Assembly (NCBI RefSeq): GCF_030012215.1
Contig: NZ_JASCXX010000019.1
Span: 50,749-114,748 of the forward strand
From: Anaerobaca lacustris
GTDB taxonomy: Bacteria > Planctomycetota > Phycisphaerae > Sedimentisphaerales > Anaerobacaceae
Length of the DNA stretch: 64,000 nt
Reading direction: 5' to 3'
Position numbers and translations under genes: made by a program. This document shows positions 53,201-61,374 of the stretch, piece by piece (the first letter of the stretch is position 1; each line of letters starts with the position of its first letter). A model generated the notes under the pieces. That model searched no databases, was not told the origin of the DNA, and worked only from the letters and a program-made list of their open reading frames with translations.

Positions 53201-53286
53201 TGATGGATGAAGTCGTCGTCTTCAAGGACGTGCTGACGTCGACGGAGGTCCATCAGATTCGCCAGGGCAACTACGGGAAACCGTAG
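50209..53286 (+). CDS. Secreted protein with seven tandem PPC domains and a C-terminal LamG domain
   Basis: 1025 aa. The ATG at 50209 has GAGGAG 8 nt upstream; the signal peptide ends SVAYG. Seven bacterial pre-peptidase C-terminal (PPC) repeats of about 100-115 aa follow (to about residue 780). Each has the pattern NGVPVTGLSGAAGSE, an I-S-G-G-T-G-D-C/A-DLYV core, a YDYRPY segment, GNNETV and TWYIMLRAY. A LamG domain fills about 785-1025 (CVALWRFESGQLLVDSIGSN). PPC domains normally trail secreted proteases and are often cleaved; here no protease or other enzyme is present, so the protein is probably an extracellular binder. Confidence 0.87.
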   Translation: MNGLSESRPRGVVAPLAVLFLLASVAYGVPVNLSNGVPVTGLSGAAGSEQFYMIVVPSGQDDLVISISGGTGDCDLYVRRNALPTTTTYDYRPYKVGNNETVTVANPAAGTWYIMLRGYATYAGMTLVASHSASVTVVPLTNGAALTGLSDATGGEKFYKIEVPSGQTKLEITISGGTGDCDLYVKRGALPTTSSYDHRPFLFGNNESVTVDNPAAGTWYIMLRAYNAYSGLTLLASHTGGVGTILSNGVPVTGISGASGSERIYRIDVPAGQTNLEIKISGGTGDCDLYVKFGAQPTMSDYDYRPFLSGNDETVSVGSPAGGTWFIMLRGYSAYSGVTLVASYGDVITLGNNVPVHNISGTVGSERVYKIDVPSGQSVLEIKISGGTGNCDLYVRRGAKPTTSSWDYRPYLSGNNETVTINNPQGGTWYIMLRARTAYSGVTLNAYYWFTGTVTLLDNGVPVTGIAGAAGSERFYRIMVPSGQAKLEISISGGTGDADLYVKRGAVPTITDYDHRPYLIGNNETVTVNNPTSGNWLIMIRGYQAYTGVTLVATFGTGTIPDPDPVIALSNGVPVTGLTGATGSEVYYKIDVPAGQASLEIKTSGGTGDVDMYVRRGSKPTTTEWDHRPYLIGNNETVTINNPTAGTYFIMLRAYQAYTGVTLVATYVPVADPVIMLDNGVPVSGLSGAAGSETFYAIAVPAGQDFLSIAISGGTGDCDLYVKRGAKPTTTSWDYRPYLIGNNESVEIANPAAATWYIMLRAYQAYAGMTLVATYGTTKVGNDFTADPDCVALWRFESGQLLVDSIGSNTLGTSGTPSANTADYKEGEASGDTQNGYFRIDDADLDSGFPLKSGVATPQFSVAFWMKARAGSSQATGAGMFTKGAETGPYTHSFAIGLYEPGGAGTGTIALNVGISDGTNQYKYYANLTKSIQRNQWYHLTVTYQETSPTDGTLKLYVYDPSDETIMTWTKASAKVPVFDGPLALGIVRWNASRFDGLMDEVVVFKDVLTSTEVHQIRQGNYGKP
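50293..52545 (+). repeat. Seven in-frame tandem PPC coding repeats
   Basis: Approximate unit starts: 50299, 50629, 50938, 51250, 51570, 51905, 52230. The units share phrases such as ATCTCCGGCGGCACGGGCGA at DNA level, including very similar stretches in units 1, 2 and 3, pointing to recent duplication or gene conversion. Confidence 0.8.
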
Positions 53287-53340
53287 GTGTCCCGAGCGTG
53301 GAGTACGCATCGGCTCTCAGGTAACTTGCGTTCTAACGTT

Positions 53341-53374
53341 CCCGATCGGCCCGGTCAAAGCCGGGCCGATCGGG
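53341..53374. terminator. Strong 14-bp perfect hairpin
   Basis: CCCGATCGGCCCGG pairs perfectly with CCGGGCCGATCGGG around a TCAAAG loop. It lies 55 nt after the PPC gene stop and 21 nt before the next ATG. No U-tract follows, so it may act as an intrinsic-like terminator, a processing site or an mRNA-stabilising element. Confidence 0.6.
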
Positions 53375-53394
53375 CATGACTATGCGGAGTTGAT

Positions 53395-54777
53395 ATGACG
53401 CGTCGAAAGAACACCCCGGCAATCGAGCCGGACAAACAGGCGAAGGTCAAGAGCTTCTTCAAGTCGGAATGGCCGCTTCTTCTGTATCCGGTCCTGGTGG
53501 TGGCCGCCATTGTTTTGCTCCAGATGGTGGACCGGTCCATCGAGAAGGACCTGACCCCGTCGCCGCGACAGCAGCATCCGCATACATCAACAACAACCAC
53601 CCTGGAGCGGGGCCCTCTGGGTGCATCCGAGACGGCGGTCGGAGAAGATGGATCGACGCCGGATACCGGCTGGGCCGCGCCATCCTCCGACGCAGCAACG
53701 ACACCGGATACCGACCAGGCAGCCGACCGACTCCGGACGATCGAAGCCCTCAGAGATCGCGCCGGTTCGGCGACCTCCGAAGGCTTCGCATTCGGCGCCG
53801 CCGAGTCACAGGAACTGCAAGGGATCAACGGTATCCTGGCGGACCTGCGTAAAGCGGTCCAGAGCCAGGATCACTCTCGCATCAAGCAGGCCATGGATGA
53901 CCTGGTCGCACTCGGCGACGAAGTCGTAGGACCGCTGAGCGATCTGGTCGCCAGCGGAACAGACGAAGCGGCTCTCTGGGCCGCCGAGGCGTTGGCCCGG
54001 ATCGGCACGCCGACGGCCACCGCCGCCCTGTTCGACACACTCGCGCAGATCAGGGATGGCCATTACAAAGAGCAGGTCGCCAAGACCGCTTCGAATATCA
54101 GCAACCACGACAGTTGGCCCCTGCTGCTGGACACCTTCCAGGACACGAAGGATGCGACGGTCCAGCGCGCCGCCGGCGCTTCTCTGTCGAAGATGGCGGA
54201 CACACCCGTTCTTGATGAGATCATCGCGCGCTACGACGCCGCCCTGACCGAAGAGGAGGCGGCGCATCTGGCGCAGTTGGTGGGCAACATCAATTCTCCC
54301 GGCGCCAATGAATCTCTGCGGGCCCTGGCCGGCAGCGTGTCGGGCGTTCCTCTGGACAGTCTGCAACAAGCCGCAATCGATGCGCTGGCCAACGTGGCCG
54401 ACGCCCAGTCCGTCAGTTTTCTCCTGAGCCAGCTTGAGGCCGCCTCGCCCGGCGAAGGCGGCAGTCTCTTCAACACGGTTGCGAACATCAGTTCGCCACA
54501 GGCCCATTCCGCGCTGCTCTATGCAGCGGCCGGAAGCAAGGACGTCTCCGCGGAACAAGGCCGAGCGGCGGCCATCTACGCCCTGGAGAACTACCCCAGC
54601 GTCGAAACGTGCGTCTTGCTCGAGCAGATTGTGGCCTCTGAAGACAACATTGCCGTCGTCACAGCCGCCTTGAGGACGCTGGAGAACATCCAGAAGGCTG
54701 TCCCGTCCGCGGTCGAGAAGGTCGCTTCCAAGGCAGACTCGGGCACCCTGCTTTCTGTAGACCCCCTGCAAAAATAG
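53395..54777 (+). CDS. Membrane-anchored HEAT-repeat protein
   Basis: 460 aa. A basic N-terminus is followed by one membrane segment (about 28-45: WPLLLYPVLVVAAIVLLQMV), a Thr/Ser/Pro-rich linker (about 50-110), and HEAT-type helical repeats (about 130-440; EVVGPLSDLVASGTDEAALW, AALFDTLAQIRDGHYKEQVA, AAIDALANVADAQSVSFLLS). The topology suggests an anchored periplasmic or cytoplasmic scaffold. The GGAG ribosome site is 6 nt before the ATG. No partner can be named; it lies between two large secreted modular proteins. Confidence 0.75.
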   Translation: MTRRKNTPAIEPDKQAKVKSFFKSEWPLLLYPVLVVAAIVLLQMVDRSIEKDLTPSPRQQHPHTSTTTTLERGPLGASETAVGEDGSTPDTGWAAPSSDAATTPDTDQAADRLRTIEALRDRAGSATSEGFAFGAAESQELQGINGILADLRKAVQSQDHSRIKQAMDDLVALGDEVVGPLSDLVASGTDEAALWAAEALARIGTPTATAALFDTLAQIRDGHYKEQVAKTASNISNHDSWPLLLDTFQDTKDATVQRAAGASLSKMADTPVLDEIIARYDAALTEEEAAHLAQLVGNINSPGANESLRALAGSVSGVPLDSLQQAAIDALANVADAQSVSFLLSQLEAASPGEGGSLFNTVANISSPQAHSALLYAAAGSKDVSAEQGRAAAIYALENYPSVETCVLLEQIVASEDNIAVVTAALRTLENIQKAVPSAVEKVASKADSGTLLSVDPLQK

Positions 54778-54900
54778 GGGTCTTCTCAGCGTACGCGTCA
54801 CGCCATACCTTGCCACGTCCAGCATGTCGACCAAGGTCTTGGCCTGCACGGACCCTTCCAAATCGTTGCCGGCACATCCTTGCGGAGTGCGGCGACCGAT

Positions 54901-54929
54901 TTGTCTCGACGGCCCAAGTATGCTACAAT
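54901..54929 (+). promoter_or_regulatory. Probable promoter of the second CotH gene
   Basis: TTGTCT (54901-54906), an exact 17-nt spacer, then TACAAT (54924-54929), 90 nt before the ATG. The TACAATGG -10 context also occurs at 13168. Confidence 0.45.
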
Positions 54930-55019
54930 GGCCTCTGTCGAGTGGGTCGTCGCGCAAGCGAGAGCCTGCGGACGGGGTGAAGGCCCATCACGTCCAACGT
55001 CGGTAGGAGTGCATGGCGC

Positions 55020-58000
55020 ATGAGGGTTCTCTCACGAATACGTCTGGCGTTCGTCGCAGCCGTCATTCTGTTCTGGTCTTTGGCGTCGGTCGGGGGCGTT
55101 TACGACAGCCCAGCCGGGGCGACGTTGATCATCAGCGAGTTTGTCGCATCCAACAGCCGAAGTCTTCGCGACCAGGACGGCCATTACCCGGACTGGATCG
55201 AAATTCAGAACACCTCGCCCCAGGCTGTGGACCTCGATGGCTGGTATCTCACGGACCGACTGGACGATCCAACACGATGGCGGTTTCCGGCCGTCCGTAT
55301 CGGTCCGGGCGAATTTCTGATCGTTTTCGCCTCAGGCAAGAACGAACGAGACCCCGACGGCGAACTGCACACGAACTTCGCCCTTCAGGCCGCCGGAGAA
55401 TCAGTGGCCCTGATCGCCCCCGACGGCACGGTGGTCCACGCATACGTCGATTATCCCCCCCAGTTCGGGGACATCTCCTACGGGCTGAGCACCCAGAGCC
55501 TCCGCGATCGGACCGAGACGATGCTCGTCCCGGAAGGAGCGCAGGCCAGCGCTCTGATCCCAACGGACGGATCGCTCGGCTCGACCTGGACGGCGGCCTC
55601 GTTCGACGACAGGCGATGGGCGACCGGAACAACAGGCGTCGGATACGACTATCCCGGCTTCGTCGGTCTCAACGTCGGCGCCATGCAAGGCGTCAATACC
55701 AGCGTCTACGTTCGGATTCCCTTCTACGTCGAGGACGCCACCACAGCCGACAGGCTGATTCTGCGCATGAAGTACGAGGACGGGTTCATCGCCTATCTGA
55801 ACGGGCACGAGGTTGCCCGCGCCAACGCTCCCGCCGGTTCGCCTTTGCCCTGGAACGCCGCCGCGACCGCGAACCGCCCCGACAGCGAGGCCGTCATCTT
55901 TGAGGAGTTCGATATCTCGGACCGCAAGGATTGGCTCGTCGCCGGCGACAATCTTCTGGCCATCCACGCTCTGAATGTGGATCTCGTCAGTTCCGACCTG
56001 CTGGTGCTGCCGGAACTGACGGCGATCCGGCTCGATCGGATCGACCTCTCGCAAGTCGCCGAGGGGTATCTCCTTGCACCGACGCCGGGCGCGCCCAACC
56101 ACGTGGCGCTGCGGCAGATCGGTCCGGCCATTCGTGACCTCACGGAAAATCCGCCACCGCCGACGGCCAACGAAGACATGGTCATTACCGCCCGCGTCAG
56201 CGAGACGCTGGAGCCGGTGCTCGGGGTCCAGTTGACGTGGGTGGTGGGACTCGACGCAGACAGACGACTCATGTCGAGCGATATCGTGGACATGGTGGAC
56301 GATGGGACAGGGGCCGACGCAGTCGCCGGCGACGGGATCTACACGGCGGTGGTCCCTTCGCAATTCTACGTGGCAGGCGACATGGTCCGCTGGTTCGTCA
56401 GCGCAATCGACGCCGCCGGCCAGATTTCGCGGGCCCCGCTCTTTCCCTATCATGACAATTCGCCGAAGTATCATGGAACGGTCGTGCAGGACCCCGCGAT
56501 CCAGACATCGCTGCCCGTGCTCTACTGGTTTTCGGAGCAGCCCGCTCGAACACGCACGCGAGCCGGAGGTCGGGCGTCCGTGTTCTTCGATGGCCAGTTC
56601 TATGACAACGTGTTCGTCCGCGAACGCGGCGGCTACACCGCAGGCGGTTCGCAGAAGTTCGTTTTCAATCGCGGACACCGGTTCCGTTTCTCGCCCGATC
56701 ACGAGCGCGTCCGGGAGTTCAACCTGAACAGCAATGGCTCGGACTCCAGTTATCTGCGCCAGCCGCTGGCCTTCGAGACGATGCGCAACGCCGGAAGCCC
56801 GGCTTGCATTTCGTTCCTGATGCTGTCGGTGCTCAATGGCAGCGTCGATCGCGTGGGCATTTTCATCGAGCAGGTGGACGAGGAGTTTCTCGAACGCAAC
56901 GGACTGGATCCGGCCGGAGCGCTGTATAAGTTCGTACAACGATCGTCGTCGGCCCCGGTGTTCAACGACATCAGTTCAGGCATCGAGAAGAAGACACGAG
57001 AGAACGAGGGGTTTGACGACGTCGCCGCCATCGTGGCAGGCCTGAATGCCTCATCGGAACAAAGGCAGAAAGCGTTCGTCTTCGACCACTTCAATCTGCC
57101 GCAGATGATGTGCTATCTGGCCGCTCGATGTCTGCTCCAGGACACCGACGACATTCGCAAGAACTTCTACTTCTATCGCAACACCGATGGGACCGGCGAA
57201 TGGTCGATCTTCCCGTGGGACAAGGACTGGACCTTCGGCGTGGTCGGAGACGGCGGGGTTTACACAACACATCCTTTCCTCGGCGCCGATTCGCATCCGA
57301 AGGCCGGCGGTTCGCAATGGAGCGTGTATCTGAGCGTGATATATCACCTTCCTGAGACGCAGGAGATGTTCCTGCGGCGGCTCAGGACGGTCATGGACGA
57401 ACAGCTTCAGGCCCCCGGCACACCTGCCAATCAACTGCTCTTCGAGAAGCGGATCGACGAAATGCTCGCCCAGGGGCAAGGGTACCTTTCCGGGTCTGTC
57501 ACCTCATTGCGCAGCTATTTCCCGCCCCGCCGCAGCCAGTTGTATGTCGATCACAGCATTCACAACACCACCAACCCGCCCGCGGGAGGCGTGGCCGGGA
57601 TCCCGGATTCTCAACCCGAAGATGCGTTTGTCACCTTCGGCGAATATGACTATAACCCGGTCTCCGGTCATCAGGATGAGGAGTACATTGAACTGGTGAA
57701 TCCGAACGCCTACGCCGTGGACGTCTCCGGCTGGCAGATCACCGGCGGCGTCGAGCACGAGTTCGCACCCGGCACGGTTCTCATTGCCGGCGGCCGGCTG
57801 TACGTCTCGCCCAACGTGCGGGCCTTTCGACAACGACTTGTCCCAGCGACGGGCGGACAAGGTCTGTTCGTGCAGGGCAACTACAAGGGCCATCTGTCCA
57901 GTTGGGGTGAAACGCTGAACCTGCTGGACCGGTATGGACGCCTCGTCGATACCCTGACCTATGAGGGCGACCCGAGCGACCAGCAGCGATATCTGCGCGT

Positions 58001-58472
58001 CACCGAGATCATGTACCATCCGGCCGCAGGCGGGGCATTCGACAAGGACGAATACGAATTCATCGAGTTGAAGAACATCGGCCCGGCCCCGCAGCCTCTG
58101 GCGGGGGTCAAGCTGACCGATGGCATCTACTACGCCTTCGCCGACAACTCCCCGATGCGGCTCGAACCGGACGGCTGCATCGTGATCGCCAAGAACCGCG
58201 AGGCCTTCGTCAGCCGGTACGGCGACGGCATTTCGCTCGCCCCCGACATCTACACGGGCAATCTGAGCAACAGCGGCGAGACGATCAAGCTCGAAGACCG
58301 TACCAACAGCACGATCCTCGAATTCGAGTACGACGACGACTGGTACAAAGAGACCGACGGCGGCGGCTACTCCCTGACGATCCAGGATGCCGCCAATCCC
58401 GACCACAGTAGCTGGAGCACTCCCACCGCCTGGCAACCGAGCGATGAGCCAGGCGGCTCACCGGGCCGATGA
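55020..58472 (+). CDS. CotH kinase-like / lamin-tail-domain surface protein, second copy
   Basis: 1150 aa. Signal peptide IRLAFVAAVILFWSLASVGG, lamin-tail domain (about 35-150; LIISEFVASNSRSLRDQDG, YPDWIEIQNT), galactose-binding-like module (about 170-340; YVRIPFYVEDATTADRLILR), Ig-like module (about 370-480), CotH kinase domain (about 480-840; FVRERGGYTAGGSQKFVFNR, FPWDKDWTFGVVG), and two or three lamin-tail domains (QDEEYIELVNPNAYAVDVSG, VTEIMYHPAAGGAF). The first CotH protein (4958-8335) has chitobiase-C-like modules instead of the Ig module and a different order. Biological substrate unknown. TAGGAG lies 10 nt before the ATG. Confidence 0.84.
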   Translation: MRVLSRIRLAFVAAVILFWSLASVGGVYDSPAGATLIISEFVASNSRSLRDQDGHYPDWIEIQNTSPQAVDLDGWYLTDRLDDPTRWRFPAVRIGPGEFLIVFASGKNERDPDGELHTNFALQAAGESVALIAPDGTVVHAYVDYPPQFGDISYGLSTQSLRDRTETMLVPEGAQASALIPTDGSLGSTWTAASFDDRRWATGTTGVGYDYPGFVGLNVGAMQGVNTSVYVRIPFYVEDATTADRLILRMKYEDGFIAYLNGHEVARANAPAGSPLPWNAAATANRPDSEAVIFEEFDISDRKDWLVAGDNLLAIHALNVDLVSSDLLVLPELTAIRLDRIDLSQVAEGYLLAPTPGAPNHVALRQIGPAIRDLTENPPPPTANEDMVITARVSETLEPVLGVQLTWVVGLDADRRLMSSDIVDMVDDGTGADAVAGDGIYTAVVPSQFYVAGDMVRWFVSAIDAAGQISRAPLFPYHDNSPKYHGTVVQDPAIQTSLPVLYWFSEQPARTRTRAGGRASVFFDGQFYDNVFVRERGGYTAGGSQKFVFNRGHRFRFSPDHERVREFNLNSNGSDSSYLRQPLAFETMRNAGSPACISFLMLSVLNGSVDRVGIFIEQVDEEFLERNGLDPAGALYKFVQRSSSAPVFNDISSGIEKKTRENEGFDDVAAIVAGLNASSEQRQKAFVFDHFNLPQMMCYLAARCLLQDTDDIRKNFYFYRNTDGTGEWSIFPWDKDWTFGVVGDGGVYTTHPFLGADSHPKAGGSQWSVYLSVIYHLPETQEMFLRRLRTVMDEQLQAPGTPANQLLFEKRIDEMLAQGQGYLSGSVTSLRSYFPPRRSQLYVDHSIHNTTNPPAGGVAGIPDSQPEDAFVTFGEYDYNPVSGHQDEEYIELVNPNAYAVDVSGWQITGGVEHEFAPGTVLIAGGRLYVSPNVRAFRQRLVPATGGQGLFVQGNYKGHLSSWGETLNLLDRYGRLVDTLTYEGDPSDQQRYLRVTEIMYHPAAGGAFDKDEYEFIELKNIGPAPQPLAGVKLTDGIYYAFADNSPMRLEPDGCIVIAKNREAFVSRYGDGISLAPDIYTGNLSNSGETIKLEDRTNSTILEFEYDDDWYKETDGGGYSLTIQDAANPDHSSWSTPTAWQPSDEPGGSPGR

Positions 58473-58479
58473 GGCCCGG
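58461..58479. terminator. Bidirectional terminator-like hairpin
   Basis: CCGGGCC (58461-58467), loop GATGA, GGCCCGG (58473-58479). It spans the 3' end of the CotH gene and faces the convergent DUF2007 gene whose stop is at 58485. Confidence 0.45.
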
Positions 58480-58484
58480 CCGAA

Positions 58485-58757
58485 TCAGATCTCGGGATCG
58501 TCGAATCCGGCCATGTCGTCAAAGTCGTCGTCCTCGTCGGTTCGGGAGGACGACTGAATCTCGGCGATGATCTCGCGGGCTTCTTCGGCACGGTCGGCAG
58601 GAACGAGAACACGTGGGACCATCCCGTCGATACAGTAGGCGGCCGAGACGTTCTCATTGGCGATCTGCACCGGTACGCCGGCGTCTTCCAGATGCGCCTT
58701 GATCAGATAGGCCAGCGTGATATCGCTGGCGGCGTAGACTTCCACCAACCTGTCCAT
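58485..58757 (-). CDS. DUF2007-like small signal-transducing protein
   Basis: 90 aa. MDRLVEVYAASDITLAYLIK and HLEDAGVPVQIANENVSAAY match the DUF2007 (putative signal transducing protein, PII-like) pattern; VPRVLVPADRAEEAREIIAE completes the ferredoxin-like fold. An acidic tail (TDEDDDFDDMAGFDD) follows. The true start is the ATG at 58757, with GGGAGG 8 nt upstream; the longer frame upstream is not coding. Cytoplasmic; ligand unknown. Confidence 0.78.
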   Translation of the reverse strand: MDRLVEVYAASDITLAYLIKAHLEDAGVPVQIANENVSAAYCIDGMVPRVLVPADRAEEAREIIAEIQSSSRTDEDDDFDDMAGFDDPEI

Positions 58758-58823
58758 GTGTCCACCTCCCAATGGTCCTGCGGCCAACCTGTTTTGACAC
58801 CATGGTACCGATGCAGGCAAGCC

Positions 58824-58852
58824 GTGACAATCCCCGATGATGATGGTATCAT
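58824..58852 (+). promoter_or_regulatory. Promoter candidate for the phosphoesterase gene
   Basis: GTGACA (58824-58829), a 17-nt spacer, then TATCAT (58847-58852), 50 nt before the ATG. Confidence 0.35.
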
Positions 58853-58902
58853 GCGGGCTACAATTCGATATCGCGGCGTAGAATGAGCAGGAGCCCATAA
58901 GA

Positions 58903-60090
58903 ATGCACGCAAGAGCAGTGAGATCGATGGCAGTTCTCCTCGGATTGTTGGTTCTGTCCGCTCCGACCCGCGCGGCCCGGATCGCCGTCGGGCCGTATCT
59001 CCAGGCCCCGTCCGAGACGTCGATGACCGTCATGTGGATCACCGACGTCAACGCCGTCAGTTGGGTCGAATATGGCACGGGCGAATCGCTCGACCAGAAG
59101 GCCCATCGCAGCCGGCATGGGCTGATCGACGCCGACCGGACAATTCACACGGTGACAATCGAAGGGCTTGCGCCCGGCCGGGAGTATCGATATCGAGTCT
59201 GCTCGAAGGAGATCGTCACGTTCAAGCCCTACGAGGTCACGTACGGCGAAACCGTCGCAAGCGATACGTACACCTTCACCACGCTCGATGGCAGGAAGGA
59301 CAGCATCTCATTCATCGTTCTGAACGATATCCATGAGCGCAATGAAGTCCTCATCTCGCTGACGAGGCTCGCGCAGTCGCAGCCCTTCGATCTCGTCTTC
59401 CTCAACGGCGATATCCTCGGACACATTGAGAACGAGCCGCAAATCATCGACCACGTACTCGCCCCCTGCACGGCGCTGTTCGCCAAACAGACCCCGTTCG
59501 TCTACGTGCGGGGCAATCACGAGACCCGGGGCAAATTCGCCCGCCGGCTCCCGGACTACATCACCCTGCCCGACGGTCGCTACTACCACTCGTTCGACCA
59601 CGGCCCGGTGCGCTTCGTCGTCATGGACGGCGGCGAGGACAAGCGCGATACCGACAAGGAGTACAGCGGACTGGTCGATTTCGACCGCTATCGGGCCGTG
59701 CAGCGGAAGTGGCTGGAAGCTGAGATTCGGTCGGAGGCATTTCGCAAGGCGGCGTTTCGCGTGGTCGTGGTTCACATGCCGCCGCAACCGTCGGAGCGAT
59801 GGCACGGGCCCGACGACATGTACCAGACGTGGCGAACGCTGTACAACGAGGGCAAGGTCGACCTGGTCATCAGCGGGCACACGCACCACTATGAGATTCG
59901 GCCGCCGGTCGAGGGGGTGTGTGAGTATCCGACGATCATCGGGGGCGCTCCGCAAGACGGCGCGGCGACCGTCGTCCGCGTGGACGCGACGGCCGACCAC
60001 CTCCGCGTCACAATGACGCGGGACGATGGCCAAATCGTCGGCACATACGCCATCGACAAGGTCAAGGCTGACTCGGCTGCCGCCCTCTGA
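58903..60090 (+). CDS. Secreted metallophosphoesterase with N-terminal FN3-like domain
   Basis: 395 aa, signal peptide MAVLLGLLVLSAPTRAARI. Residues about 28-125 resemble the purple-acid-phosphatase N-domain (VGPYLQAPSETSMTVMWITD, WVEYGTGESLDQK). The calcineurin-like domain (about 135-370) has all metal motifs: VLNDIHE (D-x-H), FLNGDILGH (GD), VRGNHET (GNHE), VVVHMP and SGHTHHYE (GHxH). It should hydrolyse phosphomono- or diesters outside the cytoplasm using two metal ions. AGGAG lies 9 nt before the ATG. Its last 29 nt overlap the 3' end of the convergent lipoprotein gene. Confidence 0.86.
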   Translation: MHARAVRSMAVLLGLLVLSAPTRAARIAVGPYLQAPSETSMTVMWITDVNAVSWVEYGTGESLDQKAHRSRHGLIDADRTIHTVTIEGLAPGREYRYRVCSKEIVTFKPYEVTYGETVASDTYTFTTLDGRKDSISFIVLNDIHERNEVLISLTRLAQSQPFDLVFLNGDILGHIENEPQIIDHVLAPCTALFAKQTPFVYVRGNHETRGKFARRLPDYITLPDGRYYHSFDHGPVRFVVMDGGEDKRDTDKEYSGLVDFDRYRAVQRKWLEAEIRSEAFRKAAFRVVVVHMPPQPSERWHGPDDMYQTWRTLYNEGKVDLVISGHTHHYEIRPPVEGVCEYPTIIGGAPQDGAATVVRVDATADHLRVTMTRDDGQIVGTYAIDKVKADSAAAL

Positions 60091-60478
60091 TCGCCTCGAT
60101 CTCGGCGCGAAGCGTTTCGATCTCCCGACGTAGCCGGGCGTTCTCATCCATCACAGCGGCCATGACGCTGCCGACCTGTCGGGCGATGCCGTCCTGGAAA
60201 TCCCGTTCGAGGGCCTCGATCCGTTTCTGACCGGCCGCCAGTTGCGATTCTCGACGCTCGATTTCCTCGGCGTGTCGGGCCCTGAGCCTCTCCATCTCCC
60301 CTTCGCAGTCGGCCAATTGCTTCCGGAGTTGTACGCTCTCAGCGGCGATGAGCCGGGCCTGCTTCGCCTCCGGGGTCGTCTGCTGCCCGCAGCCCGATCC
60401 GAAACCCAGCAGCAGTCCAACAACGACGGCAACAACCAGCATCCTGTGTTCCATCGGTTTCACGGCAACGGTCCTCAT
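60062..60478 (-). CDS. Coiled-coil lipoprotein
   Basis: 138 aa. Lipoprotein-like signal (MLVVAVVVGLLLGFGSGC, Cys30), then an almost continuous coiled coil from about residue 38 to 132 (SVQLRKQLADCEGEMERLRA, ENARLRREIETLRAEIEAIR). The family is unrecognised; similar short proteins tether or brace the envelope. AAGGA is 9 nt upstream of the ATG at 60478. It overlaps the phosphoesterase gene tail-to-tail and lies 20 nt downstream of the MTA phosphorylase gene, in the same direction. Confidence 0.7.
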   Translation of the reverse strand: MRTVAVKPMEHRMLVVAVVVGLLLGFGSGCGQQTTPEAKQARLIAAESVQLRKQLADCEGEMERLRARHAEEIERRESQLAAGQKRIEALERDFQDGIARQVGSVMAAVMDENARLRREIETLRAEIEAIRGRQPSQP

Positions 60479-60498
60479 TCTCGCATTCCTTACCCGAT

Positions 60499-61374
60499 CT
60501 ACTCGAACAGCGGCGCCAATCCCACCTTACGGGCGGCGTCGATCTGCTTCGGATCGGTCCAGACCGCCATTTCCAGCGCCTTGCGGCACGCACAGTCCTC
60601 ACAGACCAGCGGCGTCTGGACGGTCAGCAGCGCCTCGATCAGCCGCAGACAGTTGTCGGTGGCTGTCTGGAGATTGGAGATGATCTCCTCGATCAGCGTC
60701 TGCTTGCCCTTGGCCGGATCGTGCGGCCGCCAGCAGTCGTAATCGCTGGCCAGGGCGACCAGGGCGTAACACATCTGCGCCTCGCGGGCGAGCTTCGCCT
60801 CGGGCATGGCGGTCATGCCGATCAGGTCGCCGCCCCAGGCGCGGTGCATCTTCGATTCGGCGCGGGTCGAAAACTGCGGCCCCTCCATGCATACGTACGT
60901 CCCCTGCGAGTGAATCCGAATACCGGTCGGTCGGGCGACATCCAACAGGGTCGCACGAAGCCGGTCGCACGTCGGGTCGGCCATCTCGCAGTGCACGGCC
61001 CCGTAGCCTCCGAAGAACGTGCCCGTTCGCCGAAACGTCTTGTCGATGAACTGGTCGACCACGACGAGGTCGCCCGGCGCGATCTCTTCGCGAAGCGAGC
61101 CGACGGCCCCGCTGGCGATCACGGCGCGGGCCCCCAGTTGTTTGAGGGCGAAGATGTTCGCCGCATACGGCACATCGCCAGGCCCGAACCGATGTCCCGG
61201 CCCGTGTCGGTTGAGGAACGCGACCCGCCTGTCGCCGAGCGTCCCGACGATGATCGGCCCGCTGGGCGCGCCGAACGGCGTCTGCACCTCGTGTCGTTCC
61301 ACTCGCGCCAGCTTCGCGGCCAGGGCGTCCCCCAGTCCCGTGCCTCCGATCACACCGACCAGTTCCTTCACCAT
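60499..61374 (-). CDS. mtnP: 5'-methylthioadenosine phosphorylase family (MTAP/PNP)
   Basis: 291 aa. Family motifs: ELVGVIGGTGLGD, phosphate-site NRHGPGHRFGPGDV, AVIASGAVGSLREEIAPGDL, VCMEGPQFSTRAESKMHRAW and IGMTAMPEAKLAREAQM, then LASDYDCW. The SDYDCW Asp is typical of MTAP and related enzymes that phosphorolyse 5'-methylthioadenosine (or purine nucleosides) to the base and ribose-1-phosphate derivative. Start: AAAGGAG is 10 nt from the ATG at 61374; an ATG at 61383 lies too close to it. Transcribed with the coiled-coil lipoprotein gene. Guanosine- or inosine-type PNP activity cannot be excluded. Confidence 0.87.
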   Translation of the reverse strand: MVKELVGVIGGTGLGDALAAKLARVERHEVQTPFGAPSGPIIVGTLGDRRVAFLNRHGPGHRFGPGDVPYAANIFALKQLGARAVIASGAVGSLREEIAPGDLVVVDQFIDKTFRRTGTFFGGYGAVHCEMADPTCDRLRATLLDVARPTGIRIHSQGTYVCMEGPQFSTRAESKMHRAWGGDLIGMTAMPEAKLAREAQMCYALVALASDYDCWRPHDPAKGKQTLIEEIISNLQTATDNCLRLIEALLTVQTPLVCEDCACRKALEMAVWTDPKQIDAARKVGLAPLFE

